NCBI GenBank assembly: GCA_022478985.1 | Contig: JAKSZP010009597.1 | Coordinates: 21,151 to 85,150 of the forward strand | DNA length: 64,000 nt | Reading direction: 5' to 3' | Source: Massospora cicadina | Taxonomy: Eukaryota; Entomophthoromycota; Entomophthoromycetes; Entomophthorales; Entomophthoraceae | Part shown: positions 23,221 through 34,300 of the stretch, one piece after another | Layout: each line of letters starts with the position of its first letter | How positions within the stretch are numbered: position 1 is the stretch's first letter | Position numbers and translations under genes: made by a program | Notes under the pieces: generated by a model | Databases searched by the model: none | The model's input: the letters and a program-made list of their open reading frames with translations, nothing else | Told to the model about the DNA's origin: nothing

Positions 23221-24840
23221 ACTTCTGCTGAATATACTACCATAGATTCAGGTGGGACGTTTGGGGTCAAGATAGCGGAGGTAAAGCCCCATCTCTACTC
23301 CGCTCCATCTTTTCCCTGGTAGTATTGATCCTGCTGCATGTATTGAGCTTGACAGTTAGGATAGCTCTGTGTAAGGTGGCCAGGGCAACCACATTCAAAG
23401 CAATTAACCACGTAGGGTCCACATCCTTAATTCTCATGATAAGGGCCAGGCCAATGGTTTGATTGTTGACAACTGGCGTAACCTGGGCCAGGTCAGTAGG
23501 GTGATTGCTGACTATTGGCATAATTAGGTCCAGGTCAGTAGTTGGGCTTCTGACGATTGTTATAAGCAGACTGTAGCAGAAGTCAGACTGCTGGGGGTAA
23601 CTTGGACAAGGGAGAGGTGCGTGATTATAATAAGGCTGAGGGTACTATGTGGGAGCTGAACAAAATGGTTGAATTTCCACAAATAAGAAGATCCGGTGAC
23701 AGTGGCAGTATGTATCCGTTCAATATTGGATTGAGGAAAGGTAGCAGATAGTTGGCTCAAAAACTGAACAACTTGAAGCAGAGGTACATCGCCATCTAAG
23801 ATTGGAGCCATCACGTTGTATAGCTCACGGTATGGCTTCACTGCAGAGGTCATCACAATGCACAAATAAGATTTAGATAAAGTCCCTGCCCCAATCAGCA
23901 CATGGGCTTCCACAATGAATTGGTCAGCAAACGCAGAGAGGGTCTCATTACGTTTAAACCTTAAAGTCAAAAATTCCGCCTTTTGATGTGACATCTTTGC
24001 AGTACTTCCAAAAAACTACAGCACAGTATTCACCACTTCTTGGTATGTAACGGTACTGCTTGGAAGATAGCAGTTGACTTGGTCAGTACTCACAACATCC
24101 AAGGCGCATATTAACAATTTAGCTTTATACCAATATGAGGCACTCTTTTCTGTAAACTCAAACCGTTTAAAGAAGCTGTGAATATTCCCATCACAATCAA
24201 ACAGAGGCAGCTTTTTGATGCACATCTCTTCCTCCCGCTCATAACTGCGACCCTTTGGAGCATACTGAGGAATGGGTTGCGACTCATAAGCAGTATCTTG
24301 ATGAGGAGCTGGACCATTAGGGCCAGCAGCAGACGGTCTGTCCGCTGACTCAGCAGTAGCGTGGGCCCCTTTGGTGGGCAGTACAGCCATTATGTGGGGG
24401 AATTGGTCCTCTGATACATTATCATCACTGTAGCTGCCCTCTGGAGTGGAGTAGTGCATGCTGCCTGCAGATTCAGTGGAAAGCTCATAGACTAGGAATC
24501 CAGTGGCACATTCCCCATAATACACTTCTCCCCAAGAAGTCCCTTGTTGTTTGCCCATTTCCCAATGAAGGAGCTGGGAGGTACCATCCAACTTCTGCTC
24601 TGCGCAATGCAGTCGTTTAGTAGTTCATCCAGGCAATTAGCACGTTGCCTGTTTTGTTGTTCAAGGATCCACTTGACTGAACATGCTATTAAGCTGTTTT
24701 GTTACGTCATTATACTCTTGAAGGAGCTCATACTGCTTCTTGAGCACCACATCTAAAGCAAGCTTAAGTTCCACATATTTAGCTGGTGCAGTGTGCTGTG
24801 AGGATTCCCCGTCAAAGCAGGCCTGATGAGACATGGCACA
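23221..24840 (-). pseudogene. D: gag remnant with decayed zinc knuckle
   Basis: Frame 24016-24591 (191 codons) includes KKLPLFDCDGNIHSFFKRFEFTEKSASYWYKAKLLICAL, the capsid-like block shared with A. Frame 23560-23994 continues with KAEFLTLRFKRNETLSAFADQFIVEAHVLIGAG. At about 23375-23410 the nucleocapsid knuckle reads NCFECGCPGHLTQSYPNC, where the final Cys of CX2CX4HX4C is Tyr. A single -1 or +1 shift near 24016 separates the two large frames. Part of the dead D element. Confidence 0.8.
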
Positions 24841-24883
24841 GTGATTGGAGAATTCTAATTTTGTGGTTCAATCAGTAACCCTT

Positions 24884-24896
24884 GTAGTTAGCACCA
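24884..24896 (-). other. D primer-binding site
   Basis: Element sense TGGTGCTAACTAC, one base from the LTR end; one difference from the site in I. Confidence 0.7.
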
Positions 24897-24897
24897 C

Positions 24898-25453
24898 TGT
24901 TTACTTTTTTGTGATATAGGTACTATACGCCAAGAAAGTTGCACAGGGTATAAGCCCACTATTAATGGACAGACAATATGGAGATTTGTGTCACTGAGAC
25001 AACTTAATAAAATTAATAAATATGGATCAATTTCCCCAACCACACTTCTTTATTTAATTTTTATTAGCAGATGCCATCTGCTCTGCTCTCCAATATCTCA
25101 TTGAAAACCTCCTCCTTAATCTTCCCATCTCACTTATATATCAACGACTTTGATCAATATTTCTTTTGGCTTAGACTATTCAGTTCACCATATTCTCATT
25201 GGTTTCAAAAGAGTATCATATTCCTAAATTCCCTATAGCCTTAGTTTGAGGCAATCTACTCGTTATCTGTCAAATGTTGACATTATCCTATTGCTTTATT
25301 TGGAGGCGATCCAATAACAACCCTTTCTGACCCAATATCGCCTCATCCCAAGGCGCTTGAGTATCCGTACAATATTAAACATGGTCATCAGATTTGAGCC
25401 AATCCGCCATAGCCAAATAAAGCTTATTGTCCAGTCATATTGGAATCTTGACA
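24898..25453 (-). repeat. D 5' LTR
   Basis: A 556-bp LTR, plus-strand ends TGTTTAC and CTTGACA, adjacent to the PBS. The H LTR at 27331-27821 is a diverged relative: matching blocks include the start (TGTTAACTTTTTT there), TTGCACAG, CAATGGACAG and CCAGTCATAT near the end. Followed by ATGGT and by integrase sequence of G. Confidence 0.75.
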
Positions 25454-26285
25454 ATGGTGTTTATAGATGTTATGGGACCGTTGAGTGTTAGTACTGGGGG
25501 CTTAAAGTACATAATAGTCATGATAGACCATCTGACTAAATGGATCAAGACAAAAGCCTTGAGCAGAGTGGATGCTAAAAATATGAAGAAATACATTTTG
25601 GACCAAGTGGTATACTGGCATGGATGCCTGCAAGTTTTACTAAGTGGCAATATGACTAACTCAAAGTCCTACGAGATTCCAAGGTGGAACAAACTAATGG
25701 GAATATGAAGAGTGGTGTCCATTCCATACTGCCCATAAAGAAGTGGAATTGTAGAAAGAGTTAATGCAACTCTAGCCACAATGCTACAAAAATTTGTCAC
25801 AGGGAAAATTTCCGCTTGAGGAACTTATCTGAGTTCAGTTACCTTTGCCTACAATATCTATAACATATGGAGACAAGGAAAATGTCATTCAAATTATTAT
25901 ATGGATTAAGGGTTGCATTACCGCCAAATTTTGTATTATGCCACTGAACCATCTTTGTAGTGAGTGCTAAACATTACTTAATTTGACTGGTGAAAATTAT
26001 TATTGAGTTACAATCTCAAGCATTTAATATGATGCTGAATAGAAGATTATGTGCAAAGAAAACAGATGACAAGAATTGCCCAGCGCTGAAATAAACTATA
26101 TGGGAGAAAGGGTAACCTATTATGATACCCATGGGTTCAGAAGAAAAACCAAGTTAGACGCTCTATGGTCATAACCATTAAAGATTATTGTCCAAGTCAG
26201 TGACTGATGCCTATACAGTAAAGAACATCGTGGATGGTCATATAGTAAATAAAATCATTCTAAATACTTGAAGTATTGGACTTAA
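25454..26285 (+). pseudogene. G: integrase fragment
   Basis: Plus-strand sequence MVFIDVMGPLSVSTGGLKY and MIDHLTKWIKTKAL (25427-25708) is the integrase core. The second Asp motif is destroyed (QVLLSGNMTNS where DNGTNF is expected). Further pieces: GIVERVNATLATMLQKFVTG (about 25745-25805), FAYNIYN, and the C-terminal DTHGFRRK, DALWS and KYWT near 26130-26282. Multiple stops. The N-terminal zinc domain lies on the far side of D, outside the window. Confidence 0.75.
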
Positions 26286-27036
26286 GAGAAAAAAACTAAT
26301 AAAATAAATAAAATATAAATATGATAAAATATAAATAAATACAGAGAAAAATGATAAAATGATTAAAAATATATGAAAAATGTCAATATTAAGAAGAAAA
26401 TCATTATTGAAAAATAGAAAAGATCTAAAAATATAGAATATTACTTTTATTATAGTTTTGTTGCCGCAGTAAAGAAGATCTAGCAGGAATCCCACCTCTG
26501 ATTTTTGTTTAGCAGAGAGAAAGGGATATACTATAATGAGTATAGTTATGAAGTTCAGTGGAATCAGAAGACCATGCTGTCAGCAGGATCAGGACTGGTT
26601 GAAACTGGTTCTTCCATAGAGACCCTAAAAAATGTATTAGTAGGACCAGCTCAAGTTGAAACTGGGTTTGTTATGAGTAGTCCCAGGGCGCTAGAACAGG
26701 ACTCAGCAAAACTGACTGAGAGTATCCTGTGAATGACAAGGAGTCAATGAGACACATCCTGGGGTTAGCATAAGTTGACCAGTTCATATTGTCATCAAGG
26801 ATGACCAAAACAGTCCTGGCGTGGCATGATGCCTTGGGAACTGCGCTTGAAAGAGGCGGCCGTGAGTAGTAAAGAGGAAAAGAGGCCGCTTTGACAAAGG
26901 TTAGCAGAAGAAGTTTTGAGTGTGGATAGAGCTGAGCTCCGCTAAAGGTATTTTAATATATGATGACCATGGCCAAAGCGACTTTATTTCACCAAGTTTT
27001 TATCTTTTGCTTAGTAATTTAGTCAAGTGGAGGATA

Positions 27037-27330
27037 TGTTGGGATTTTTATATGCCCATATTACCCGGCTGATTAAGTTACATTATAGCTGCTTGCCCAC
27101 TAGAGAATTATATCTTCTAGTGGATGTGAAAGTTATCATTCTTAAAAGATAACTATTGTTCAAGGAATTAATCCTAACAAATATTAGCTAATCTGCTGGG
27201 ATTAATCTGTTTAGTCAATCCACCAGATTGCTTAATACTCATTGGGGATGATCACCAACAATAAATTTACTTTATGATACAATTGCCGATGCAATAAATG
27301 GTAAATTTAATTATAATAGTTGATAATGGT
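27037..27330 (+). repeat. G 3' LTR, first part
   Basis: Starts TGTTGGGATTTTTATATGCC right after the PPT and is interrupted by the H LTR at 27331, preceded by ATGGT. The rest of the LTR was not located and may lie in the diverged sequence beyond C. Confidence 0.6.
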
Positions 27331-27821
27331 TGTTAACTTTTTTCAGTATAGGTTAGATTTGCCAATTTGTTTGCACAGTTGTAACACCACTGAGCAATGG
27401 ACAGGTGATATGAAGATTGCCAATCTTGGATAAATAATAATGATATATAGATATAAAGCTATCTCTCCAACAGACACTATTTTATTATATATAAAATTGC
27501 AGACTAATTATGCTAAATTACTTCCTCATCTGCACTTCCAAAAGCCTTATCCTTCTTACTCTTGTTCAGCCTTTACTTTTCAATCATCTCAGTTAATTTC
27601 GACCTGTCAGCTTAGTAACTCTCTATTCCCTACAATTTTAGGGATTTCATTCCATCATCAAGGCTTTGGCAGAATTTCCTCAATTTGCTGTACTATTAGT
27701 ACTTCACTTTTTCGCTTCATATCAATTTAATCTTCTGCTCAATCTCAAGGCTCACCTTGACTCATAAAATATGATCTGCCAGATATATGGCTTAGCGTCC
27801 AGTCATATCAATTCCTTGACA
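27331..27821 (-). repeat. H 3' LTR
   Basis: A 491-bp segment from TGTTAACTTTTTT to CCTTGACA on the plus strand. Homologous in patches to the D 5' LTR 24898-25453. Followed directly by the complement of a PPT. Confidence 0.65.
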
Positions 27822-27879
27822 TAACCCCCTTGACTGGATGAATAGCTCCTATTGCATGTATGCCAAAAGTAACTTTGTG

Positions 27880-28433
27880 TGAACTTAGTTGATAATCAAA
27901 CCCATGAGTTCCTTAATGGTGTAGGCATCAATATTAGTCTCTCAATTAATTCATACGGTCTAGATGTTAACAAGCTTGTTCTTCCATGCAAATAGATGTA
28001 GATCATGGAACAAGATATGGTCTCCTACAGCAAACTGTGGGAGTCTGCTTTGTCTAAATTGGTCAGTTTACCTGATCACAAATCTTCTTAACTAAGCTGG
28101 TAGAATAAGCTTCTGTTTGTTGTTTTATAAAGTGTCCTTAAGTTGGTCAGCTAACACTACGGTTCTACTCCACCAGTATCCTCCACACAGTAGTAAAGCA
28201 GAGAGGGTGTTAAAATATGGGCTGCTAGATTGTTGCTCACTTCTGCGCTCTGACTTCAACTGCATAAATTTTGAACATTTGCGTTTATTGTTTGATAATA
28301 TATAAACTAAGGCAATAATAGTATGAAGGCTATTATTATGGTTGATTGCCCAAAAGCCACGTTGAGTGAATTGTCTAACGCTAGACAGGTGCTTCTTTGT
28401 CTTGAAAAATTTTGGTACTGGTAGGGAACACAT
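27880..28433 (-). pseudogene. H: integrase C-terminal remnant
   Basis: The minus strand near 28045-27960 reads PQFAVGDHILFHDLHLFAWKNKL, matching the GDxVLxxD start of the Ty3 integrase C-terminal domain. The 102-codon frame 28125-28433 ends YFNTLSALLLCGGYWWSRTVVLADQL, equivalent to the PF(Q)VLYGRxP segment of other integrases. The first 60 codons are not recognisable. Strongly decayed. Confidence 0.5.
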
Positions 28434-28436
28434 TCC

Positions 28437-29171
28437 TTATTCTTTGCAGAGCCAAGTGGAGAATGGATAATAGCAACCTAAGGATATCTGATCCTTGTAC
28501 TCTTATCCCAAGAGTGAAGTTAAACAACCAATGTAAAACAAATTAATTAATATCAAGTTTTGATATAATTTTATTAGGGAATATTTGGTGGTTGTTATAT
28601 TAAAAATCGACACAACATTTTAGCTGTCAGCTAGGAATTATTTGCTCTCCTATGCTGGTTTAACCCTCAAGCGTTAGGATCCAGTCTTGTCAGGAATCGT
28701 TGATTTGATTTTCTTAAACAGCATAATCCTCAGCTGTTCAGTGACCAATTTATTGAAGTTAGGAACTCAAAACCAATTGTGTTGGCAAATGACGTTTCTA
28801 CCATTCACCACTGGCATTAGAGTGCTTAGGTAGTTTCTGGTTGCTTCCCATCCATTCGCTCTGAACAGTTCCCAATAATTCAATTAATAGGTGTTGTACC
28901 CTCATCAATTCATAATGAATATCATCAAGGGTTTTCCTGACAATAATCTCATAAGTTGGCAACTGCTGCTGAGATATTAGATTATTTACTGCAATAATTC
29001 AACTATTGGTTGTTGTTCCCTCATTGAATTTGTGCCCATTGTCATTGGGAATGATTCCCAATGATATTATCTCAAGTCAGCAACTGTTGCCAAGACTATA
29101 CAATTGTGACTAATTGTCATATCCATTAATCAGTCAATGATTGGATAATGTGATCAACTGTAATTCCAACC
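28437..29171 (-). repeat. C 3' LTR (left border approximate)
   Basis: The right border is set by the PPT complement TATCCCCCTCTTGACC at 29172; in element sense the LTR starts GGTTGGAATTACAG, with the expected TG decayed to GG. The left border is inferred only from the end of H integrase sequence. No coding region. Confidence 0.45.
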
Positions 29172-29187
29172 TATCCCCCTCTTGACC
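29172..29187 (-). other. C polypurine tract
   Basis: Element sense GGTCAAGAGGGGGATA, aligned with the G tract AGTCAAGTGGAGGATA. It marks the start of the 3' LTR. Between it and the integrase end at 29717 lies about 530 bp of 3' untranslated sequence without a recognisable feature except a T-rich plus-strand stretch at 29680-29760. Confidence 0.65.
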
Positions 29188-29716
29188 AGATTATTTAGTG
29201 GAAGATAGAACTCTCAGGGATGGAAGCCGCCTCAGCTTATGCTCATATTTGGATATCATATCTCTATGACCTCAGCGGAGTTTGGCTCTGTCCACACTCA
29301 ACTCCCATATGCTCTGCTCAGTTTTGATGACTTTTTGTCCTTGGTTGCTACCTGCTGCCGCCTCTTTTTGATCATGTTTCCACAATATTATGCCAGTCCC
29401 ATCTCCACATCTTTGTCAAGAGATCAACTGGTCCACCTGTACAAACCCTAGGACAGGTTCCAATGGCATCTTGCCAATCACCCTTTACCAGCCTCAGGAT
29501 GGGTTTCAACATCTTGTTGATAGGAACTATTATGGCAGATATAATTTCAGCCCTTCATGATCTTCCATTTGCTTGGGACTCATGCCCATTAACGCCTTTC
29601 CCTTCCACCACGCTTGGTATGTGGGAATATCACTAAATGATCACCATATGAAGAACAAAAATTGATATCTTAATAATTTTTTAGTTTTTATATTTTTTAT
29701 GCATCTTTTTAATTTT

Positions 29717-30425
29717 TCATCTTTTTATGTTCTTTTCTTTTCTTTTCTTTTTTTCATTATTATTAATATTCTTTTTCCCATAGGTCCAATACTTTAAGAA
29801 TTTTGTGTGGACTCTACTGACTATATGACCATCTTCAATATTCTTGATCATATAGGCATTATTTGCTGACTTGGAAATAATTTTGAACGGTCCCATCCAT
29901 AGGGCGTCTAAAATATTTTTCCTACCAAACCCATGGGTATCCAATAGGTTACCCTATCGCCCACATGGTATTCTTTCAACGTAGGCCAATTGTGATCATC
30001 TGCTTTCTTTGCATTGATTCTTCTTTTCATTGTTATTTCAAATGCCCATGATTGTAATTCAATCAGGATATTGGCCAGTTGGTATAGATATTGTTTGGCA
30101 CTCATCCCTGAAGATGGCTCCACTGCTGAATACATTATTGGCAGCAATGCGGCTTTCTGCCCATATATAAAAATTTGAATGGTGTTTTATATGTCGCTGA
30201 ATGGTAACTGATATTATAAGCAAATGTGATCAAACTCAAATATGCACACCAAGTGAAAGTTGTTCCTGTGACCAACTTTTTTAATGTTGAGGCTAGAGTT
30301 GCATTCACTCTTTCCACTATTCAGTTCATTTCTGGATTATAGGGGACAAACACAACACCGCATATTCCCATTAATTCATTAAGCCTGGAAACTATGTATG
30401 AAATAAAATTAGTTCCATTGTCACT
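29717..30425 (-). pseudogene. C: integrase C-terminal part
   Basis: Three overlapping minus frames cover it: 30135-30317 (MERVNATLASTLKKLVTGTTFTWCAYLSLITFAYNISYHSATYKTPFKFLY), 29908-30147 (helical region, EYHVGDRVTYW) and 29717-29944 (DTHGFGRKN, LDALWMGPFKII, HTKFLKYWTYG). The catalytic Glu is in the VERVN context. At 30404-30425 the second Asp motif SDNGTNF is cut at the LINE insertion point and is duplicated on the far side. A short lysine-rich tail ends the protein. Confidence 0.8.
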
Positions 30426-30738
30426 TTTCTTTCTCGTTGCAATCACTTTTTGCAACCTATTCAATTCAAGACTGAATATAGTTTGATAATATCACAGAGG
30501 AAATTAGTCTGCGCCCATGTCAGGGAGCAGTTGGGCAAGTAAGGTAAGAGGAGCAGGTGGAAGGCCTGCAGCCTCCAACGTTTGAAAACGCCCCGGAGAA
30601 ACTGGCAGAATAGACAAAAATTTTAAAAAACTGGCGGTCACTATTTCCCCAGAGGTACTCGCATGGCAAGCATGATGCAACCAGTACATCAACACGCCAC
30701 ACTCCCAGCCACTTTCATCGGTGGAATTCGGAGTCCGC

Positions 30739-31935
30739 ATGTTTCTGGACATCCAACAAATGGCCTTATGGGAAAAATTTTGTGAAGATGTGCACACAAT
30801 TTTCCTGACCGCGGTGTACATCGCACCTCACTTCATGTCATGCAGTTGGCTGGACCTAGGTTTCAAAAGCAAAGAGGCAGCAGATGAGGCTGTGGCAGTG
30901 CGCATAGTGGTCAACATCCCCAAAGGGCAATGGGTCATCAAAACCAAATGCACCAGATGGACAAAATCAAACCAAATTTTCCTCACGTTTGACTTTTTGC
31001 CTACTACAGTAAAATGTGACATTTTGGAACAACACCTGAAAGATGGTCTCGCCATATATGGCAAAATACAATCTTTTGAAATGCAACGCTTCATGCTGAT
31101 GCCACACCTGTGCACTGGCAAAGCCATCACAGTCCTGACCCCAACTGAGGAGATTGCAAAGGACCTAACCCAGATCCCACACTCCACTTTTATTGATATT
31201 GCAGGGCATACCACCCACCCATTCCAGGTGACCGTGGACAGCACGCCCCCCATTTTTACCCACTGTGACGTGTTCAGCCATAAGGCGCACACATGCCCCA
31301 CCAAGGAGGGTGTCACATTCCAAGAGCACCCCTCAGTGACCATGGCCAGCGGAGAGGTGCACTATGAACTAACCGCAAGCACCAAAGAGGCTTTCCCGTG
31401 GGGAGCACAAGGCTGCTACCTACTGGTAAAGCCTATCTCCCCGCAAGAGCAGAAGAAGGCCAAGCAGGCCCACAGGGCTGCGGCCAAGGAAGTGGCCAAA
31501 GCCACCACCGCTATCCCACACTCACAATGCCAGGAGGACATGGAAACCTTCGTGGCAGAAGCAACTCAGGAATCCATCAACCAATCAGATTGGGAAGCCT
31601 ATGCTGAGCGGGCCACTCAATCTGAGGATCTGATGGGGGATTCAATCTCACCCAATTGTTGCACCCAAGCTCTGGTCAAAACTGACTTGGGACCCATCCC
31701 AACTAAAAATTTTTTTTTTTTGACCCACTCAACGGTGCACCAAACTCATCCGCACCATAAAAAAATTCGTCCAACGTCGGGAAAACAAAAAGTGAAGGCT
31801 AAAGCCAACACAACTCTTTCTGCAAAAATTAACAAAAACCCCGATAGTGTTGCTGCTAACACCCACGCTGCTGTGAAGGCCTGTGGGGATCTAGAGGAGG
31901 CTGGTGGGCCTGGGTGCCCACCCCCTCACGCCTAA
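30739..31935 (+). CDS. LINE ORF1, gag-like RNA-binding protein
   Basis: Nearly 400 codons are open from the first ATG after the last upstream stop. The true start is probably ATG 30523 (MSGSSWASKVRGAGG...), in the same frame but now interrupted by TGA at 30586-30588 and 30673-30675. The middle (31000-31200) looks like the RNA-binding fold of LINE ORF1 (FLTFDFLPTTVKCDILEQHL). A CCHC-like knuckle FTHCDVFSHKAHTCP at about 31255-31300 has lost its first Cys. A basic, alanine-rich C-terminal half follows. Such proteins bind element RNA and act as chaperones in target-primed reverse transcription. ORF2 starts 7 bp after the stop. Confidence 0.8.
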   Translation: MFLDIQQMALWEKFCEDVHTIFLTAVYIAPHFMSCSWLDLGFKSKEAADEAVAVRIVVNIPKGQWVIKTKCTRWTKSNQIFLTFDFLPTTVKCDILEQHLKDGLAIYGKIQSFEMQRFMLMPHLCTGKAITVLTPTEEIAKDLTQIPHSTFIDIAGHTTHPFQVTVDSTPPIFTHCDVFSHKAHTCPTKEGVTFQEHPSVTMASGEVHYELTASTKEAFPWGAQGCYLLVKPISPQEQKKAKQAHRAAAKEVAKATTAIPHSQCQEDMETFVAEATQESINQSDWEAYAERATQSEDLMGDSISPNCCTQALVKTDLGPIPTKNFFFLTHSTVHQTHPHHKKIRPTSGKQKVKAKANTTLSAKINKNPDSVAANTHAAVKACGDLEEAGGPGCPPPHA

Positions 31936-31941
31936 GGTGCG

Positions 31942-33002
31942 ATGGGGGAAACCTTCACTTTAGGGACATTGAATATTGCTGGACTCAAGGCCTCCCCATC
32001 CTGGGCTAGGAAACTGAGTTTTTTACAACACAATTTACCCATGAATATCCTGGCCATCCAGGAGTCCCACTGTCCACGAGGTTCTGAGGAAGCTTGGAAA
32101 ACAACTCCTCCCATCCCTATCCTTTTGGTCAAAGCACTGTGGGGTGCTAATTCAGAAAAATAATTTTTTCAAATTTTTATCCTCAGAAACATTTCTAAAT
32201 GGCTGAGTGCTTGTTGTCACTTTCTCGTGGGCTGATGTAGCACATGCAATCATCAACATCTATGTCCCAAATGGTGCATGTGAGCATCGGGAATTTTTCT
32301 CATCAGTCAAATCCCCCTGTTACCCCCAGACTCTTTCCTAGTCGGCAACATGAACTGTTGGCTAAACACACCAATGGACCGGTGGCCTTCCTCACCCCAC
32401 GCCCCCCAGGATCACATAGAACTGTGCGTTCTAAAGGCCACCCTCAGGTTAATGGATGCACTGCCATGACATGCCCCGCTGCTCAAAAACATGATGCGCC
32501 CCCATGTCCACAATGGCCAATTAAGGTCCATGACCTGCATTGACCTTATCCTAATGCCAGTGAAATTCCAACCCCACATCTCCCACTTCAAAACAACAAA
32601 AATGGAATTCTCCGACCATTGACTGGTCTAACTAACCTACCACCTACCTGTCACAGCTGCTAAAGCCCCACATTGGTGCAAAATATACCCCTCCGAGCTC
32701 GCATTGCCAGGATTTTCCATGTGGGTGGAAGTGGCAACTTTGGCAAAAAAGTTTGTTGCACCATTTTGCGCGGACCCCATTTCCACATGGGCAACTTTCA
32801 AAGATGACACCATCTGCCACTCTCGCCATCTCTCCTCCAGATGCTCACAAGCCACATCAGCGGTCATTTCGCGCACTCTGGCAGAGTTGGCACACCTGGA
32901 GTCCAACATCCCAGCTACAGGATACAGCTCTGCCTGGGGCCAGAAGTGGGTGGAGGCAGCCGCCCACCTCAACGCACTCGAAAGGCAACATAAACATCAG
33001 GT
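31942..33002 (+). pseudogene. LINE ORF2: AP-type endonuclease region
   Basis: ORF2 begins at ATG 31942 with TLNIAGLKASPSWARK and ILAIQESHCP, the N-terminal motifs of APE-like endonucleases that nick the target DNA. After a shift at about 32160 it continues with INIYVPNG, LVGNMNCWLNTPMDRW (32330-32380), MTCIDLILMP and KMEFSDH. The GDxN motif reads GNMN (GGC AAC) and the codon after SDH is TGA; both fit CpG transitions (GGCGAC, CACCGA). Additional shifts. A linker toward RT continues to 33027 (SRTLAELAHLESNIP). Confidence 0.8.
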
Positions 33003-34300
33003 TTGTGTTCAGTACAGAGCCACATGAATCACAAAAGGCGACAAGTGCACGCACATTTCTTTAAAATTTTTTTTGCACCACGCCAGAGTGTGGCCTGCAC
33101 ACAGGTGCAAAGATCGAATGATTACATTGTGGATACGCCAGCTGAAGTGGCAATCAAAACACAAAAGTATTACTCCAAATTGTACCAATCTGATCCAATT
33201 CAGCTGGCCGAAGTGGTGGAATCTCTCGACCAAGCCCACATCCACACCATTTTCCGATACCCAGAAATAATGAATTTGATTACTCTGACTGAATTATGGA
33301 CAGCCATTCATGGTGCGCCAAACCAAAAATGCCCAGGCCCAGATGGCATTCCATATGAGTTCTACAAAAAGTATTTCAAATATATATCCCTATTGCTGCT
33401 CGCCTCACTTAACCAAAGCCTGTTGGAAACGCGCCTCCTACCAGGGGGACATGAGGCCTTTACTGTCACACTCTTCAAGAAAGGGGATAAGCTAGACTTA
33501 GCCAACTGGTGCCCCATTTCTCTAACAAACACAAACACCAAAATTTTAACAAAAATCATGGCTAACCGTTTAGGGACTGTAGCATCTGCCACCATCTCCC
33601 CAGAACAATTCAGTTTCATACTCAGAAGGTCAATTTGGGATAACGTGCACTCTGTGGATAATGTATGTCAATCCACAGCCTCTGGGACACTTGTATTCTT
33701 GGACCAACAAAAGGCCTATGATAGAGTAAACTGGGAATACCTCAGGGCCTGCCTCCATCAATTCTGACTACCCCCTCACTTCATCAACTGGGTGATGCTG
33801 CTCACGGAATCTGCAACAATGGCAGTACGTGGCCCTGGCTTCCTAACGGAAGTAGTCCGCCCCCAAAGGGGATTGCGACAAGGGGACCCCCTCAGCCCAC
33901 TCTTATACAACTTCAGCCTTGACCCACTACTGCGAAAAGTGAATGCCCAACTCACTGGGGTCCATGTGCCAGGCCAAGCCCCAGTCAAGATAATGGCGTT
34001 TGCAGATGACTGTGTGGTTGGGGTGTCTAATAATCAAGATGCACGCGCGCTTGAAGCTCTCATCCAGGAGTATTCCCGGGTAAGCAACGCGGCACTGAAC
34101 GCTTCCAAAACCGAAATCATCCTCCTTGGTCAGTTTCAGAACTGCTGGACCCCAGCAATTAGTTCCCAACCCGGCCCATCTGCTCGCCCACGTCCTCGCC
34201 CTACTAACTCAACACACACCGCCCCACTGGTGCTCCCCTTTGTGCCACGTCCTACCATAGGACTGGTACGCCATCTGGGCGTGTGGATGGAGGCAGGCGG
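33003..34300 (+). pseudogene. LINE ORF2: reverse transcriptase
   Basis: Frame 33003-33767 carries the LINE RT start: KCPGPDGIPYEFYKKY, AFTVTLFKKGDKLDLANWCPISL, TKIMANRL, SPEQFSFILRRSI and VFLDQQKAYDRVNWEYL (first catalytic Asp region). A TGA at 33765-33767 interrupts it. Frame 33792-34535 continues with RGLRQGDPLSPLLYNFSLDPLL and the active site MAFADDCVVG (about 33990-34020) with both aspartates kept. It would copy LINE RNA at the nicked target. Best preserved part of the element. Confidence 0.9.

Larger units (their letters stand above)
812..25453 (-). mobile_element. Element D: Ty3/gypsy retrotransposon, split by B
   Basis: A minus-strand Ty3/gypsy element. Its 5' LTR is at the right (24898-25453), followed leftward by PBS, gag, protease and the first part of RT (to 21693). 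B interrupts RT between its KKDSY-like motif and IDNALDQLG; the rest of RT and RNase H resume at 2000 and run to about 830. Integrase and 3' LTR lie left of the window. The bases flanking B are AGGGG and AGAGA, a plausible decayed 5-bp TSD. D sits inside the integrase of plus-strand element G, which starts abruptly right after the D LTR terminus. All reading frames are broken. Confidence 0.75.
25454..27330 (+). mobile_element. Element G: 3' portion of a gypsy element
   Basis: A plus-strand Ty3/gypsy fragment that begins in mid-integrase beside the D LTR, continues through a 3' untranslated region to a PPT (AGTCAAGTGGAGGATA, 27021-27036) and a 3' LTR cut by H. Its integrase resembles that of C (KYWT at the C terminus, DTHGF motif in both), so G and C are related. 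Region 26286-27020 is A/T-rich, then mixed sequence with one 75-codon frame (26505-26732) that I do not recognise. Confidence 0.7.
27331..28436 (-). mobile_element. Element H: 3' end of a minus-strand gypsy element
   Basis: Comprises a 3' LTR (27331-27821), a PPT (element sense CAGTCAAGGGGGTTA, 27822-27836) and the integrase C-terminal part. It lies within the LTR of G. Its upstream part should continue to the right of C but I could not identify it there. Related to D by LTR sequence. Confidence 0.6.

Noticed and set aside
25448..27335. Single rearranged element joining the D LTR and H LTR because both are flanked by ATGGT
   Set aside because: The flanks belong to two different places of G (integrase and LTR), so two independent insertions are the simpler reading.
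31711..31720. Run of T in LINE ORF1 as a programmed frameshift site
   Set aside because: The frame is open on both sides without a shift, and no downstream structure was seen.
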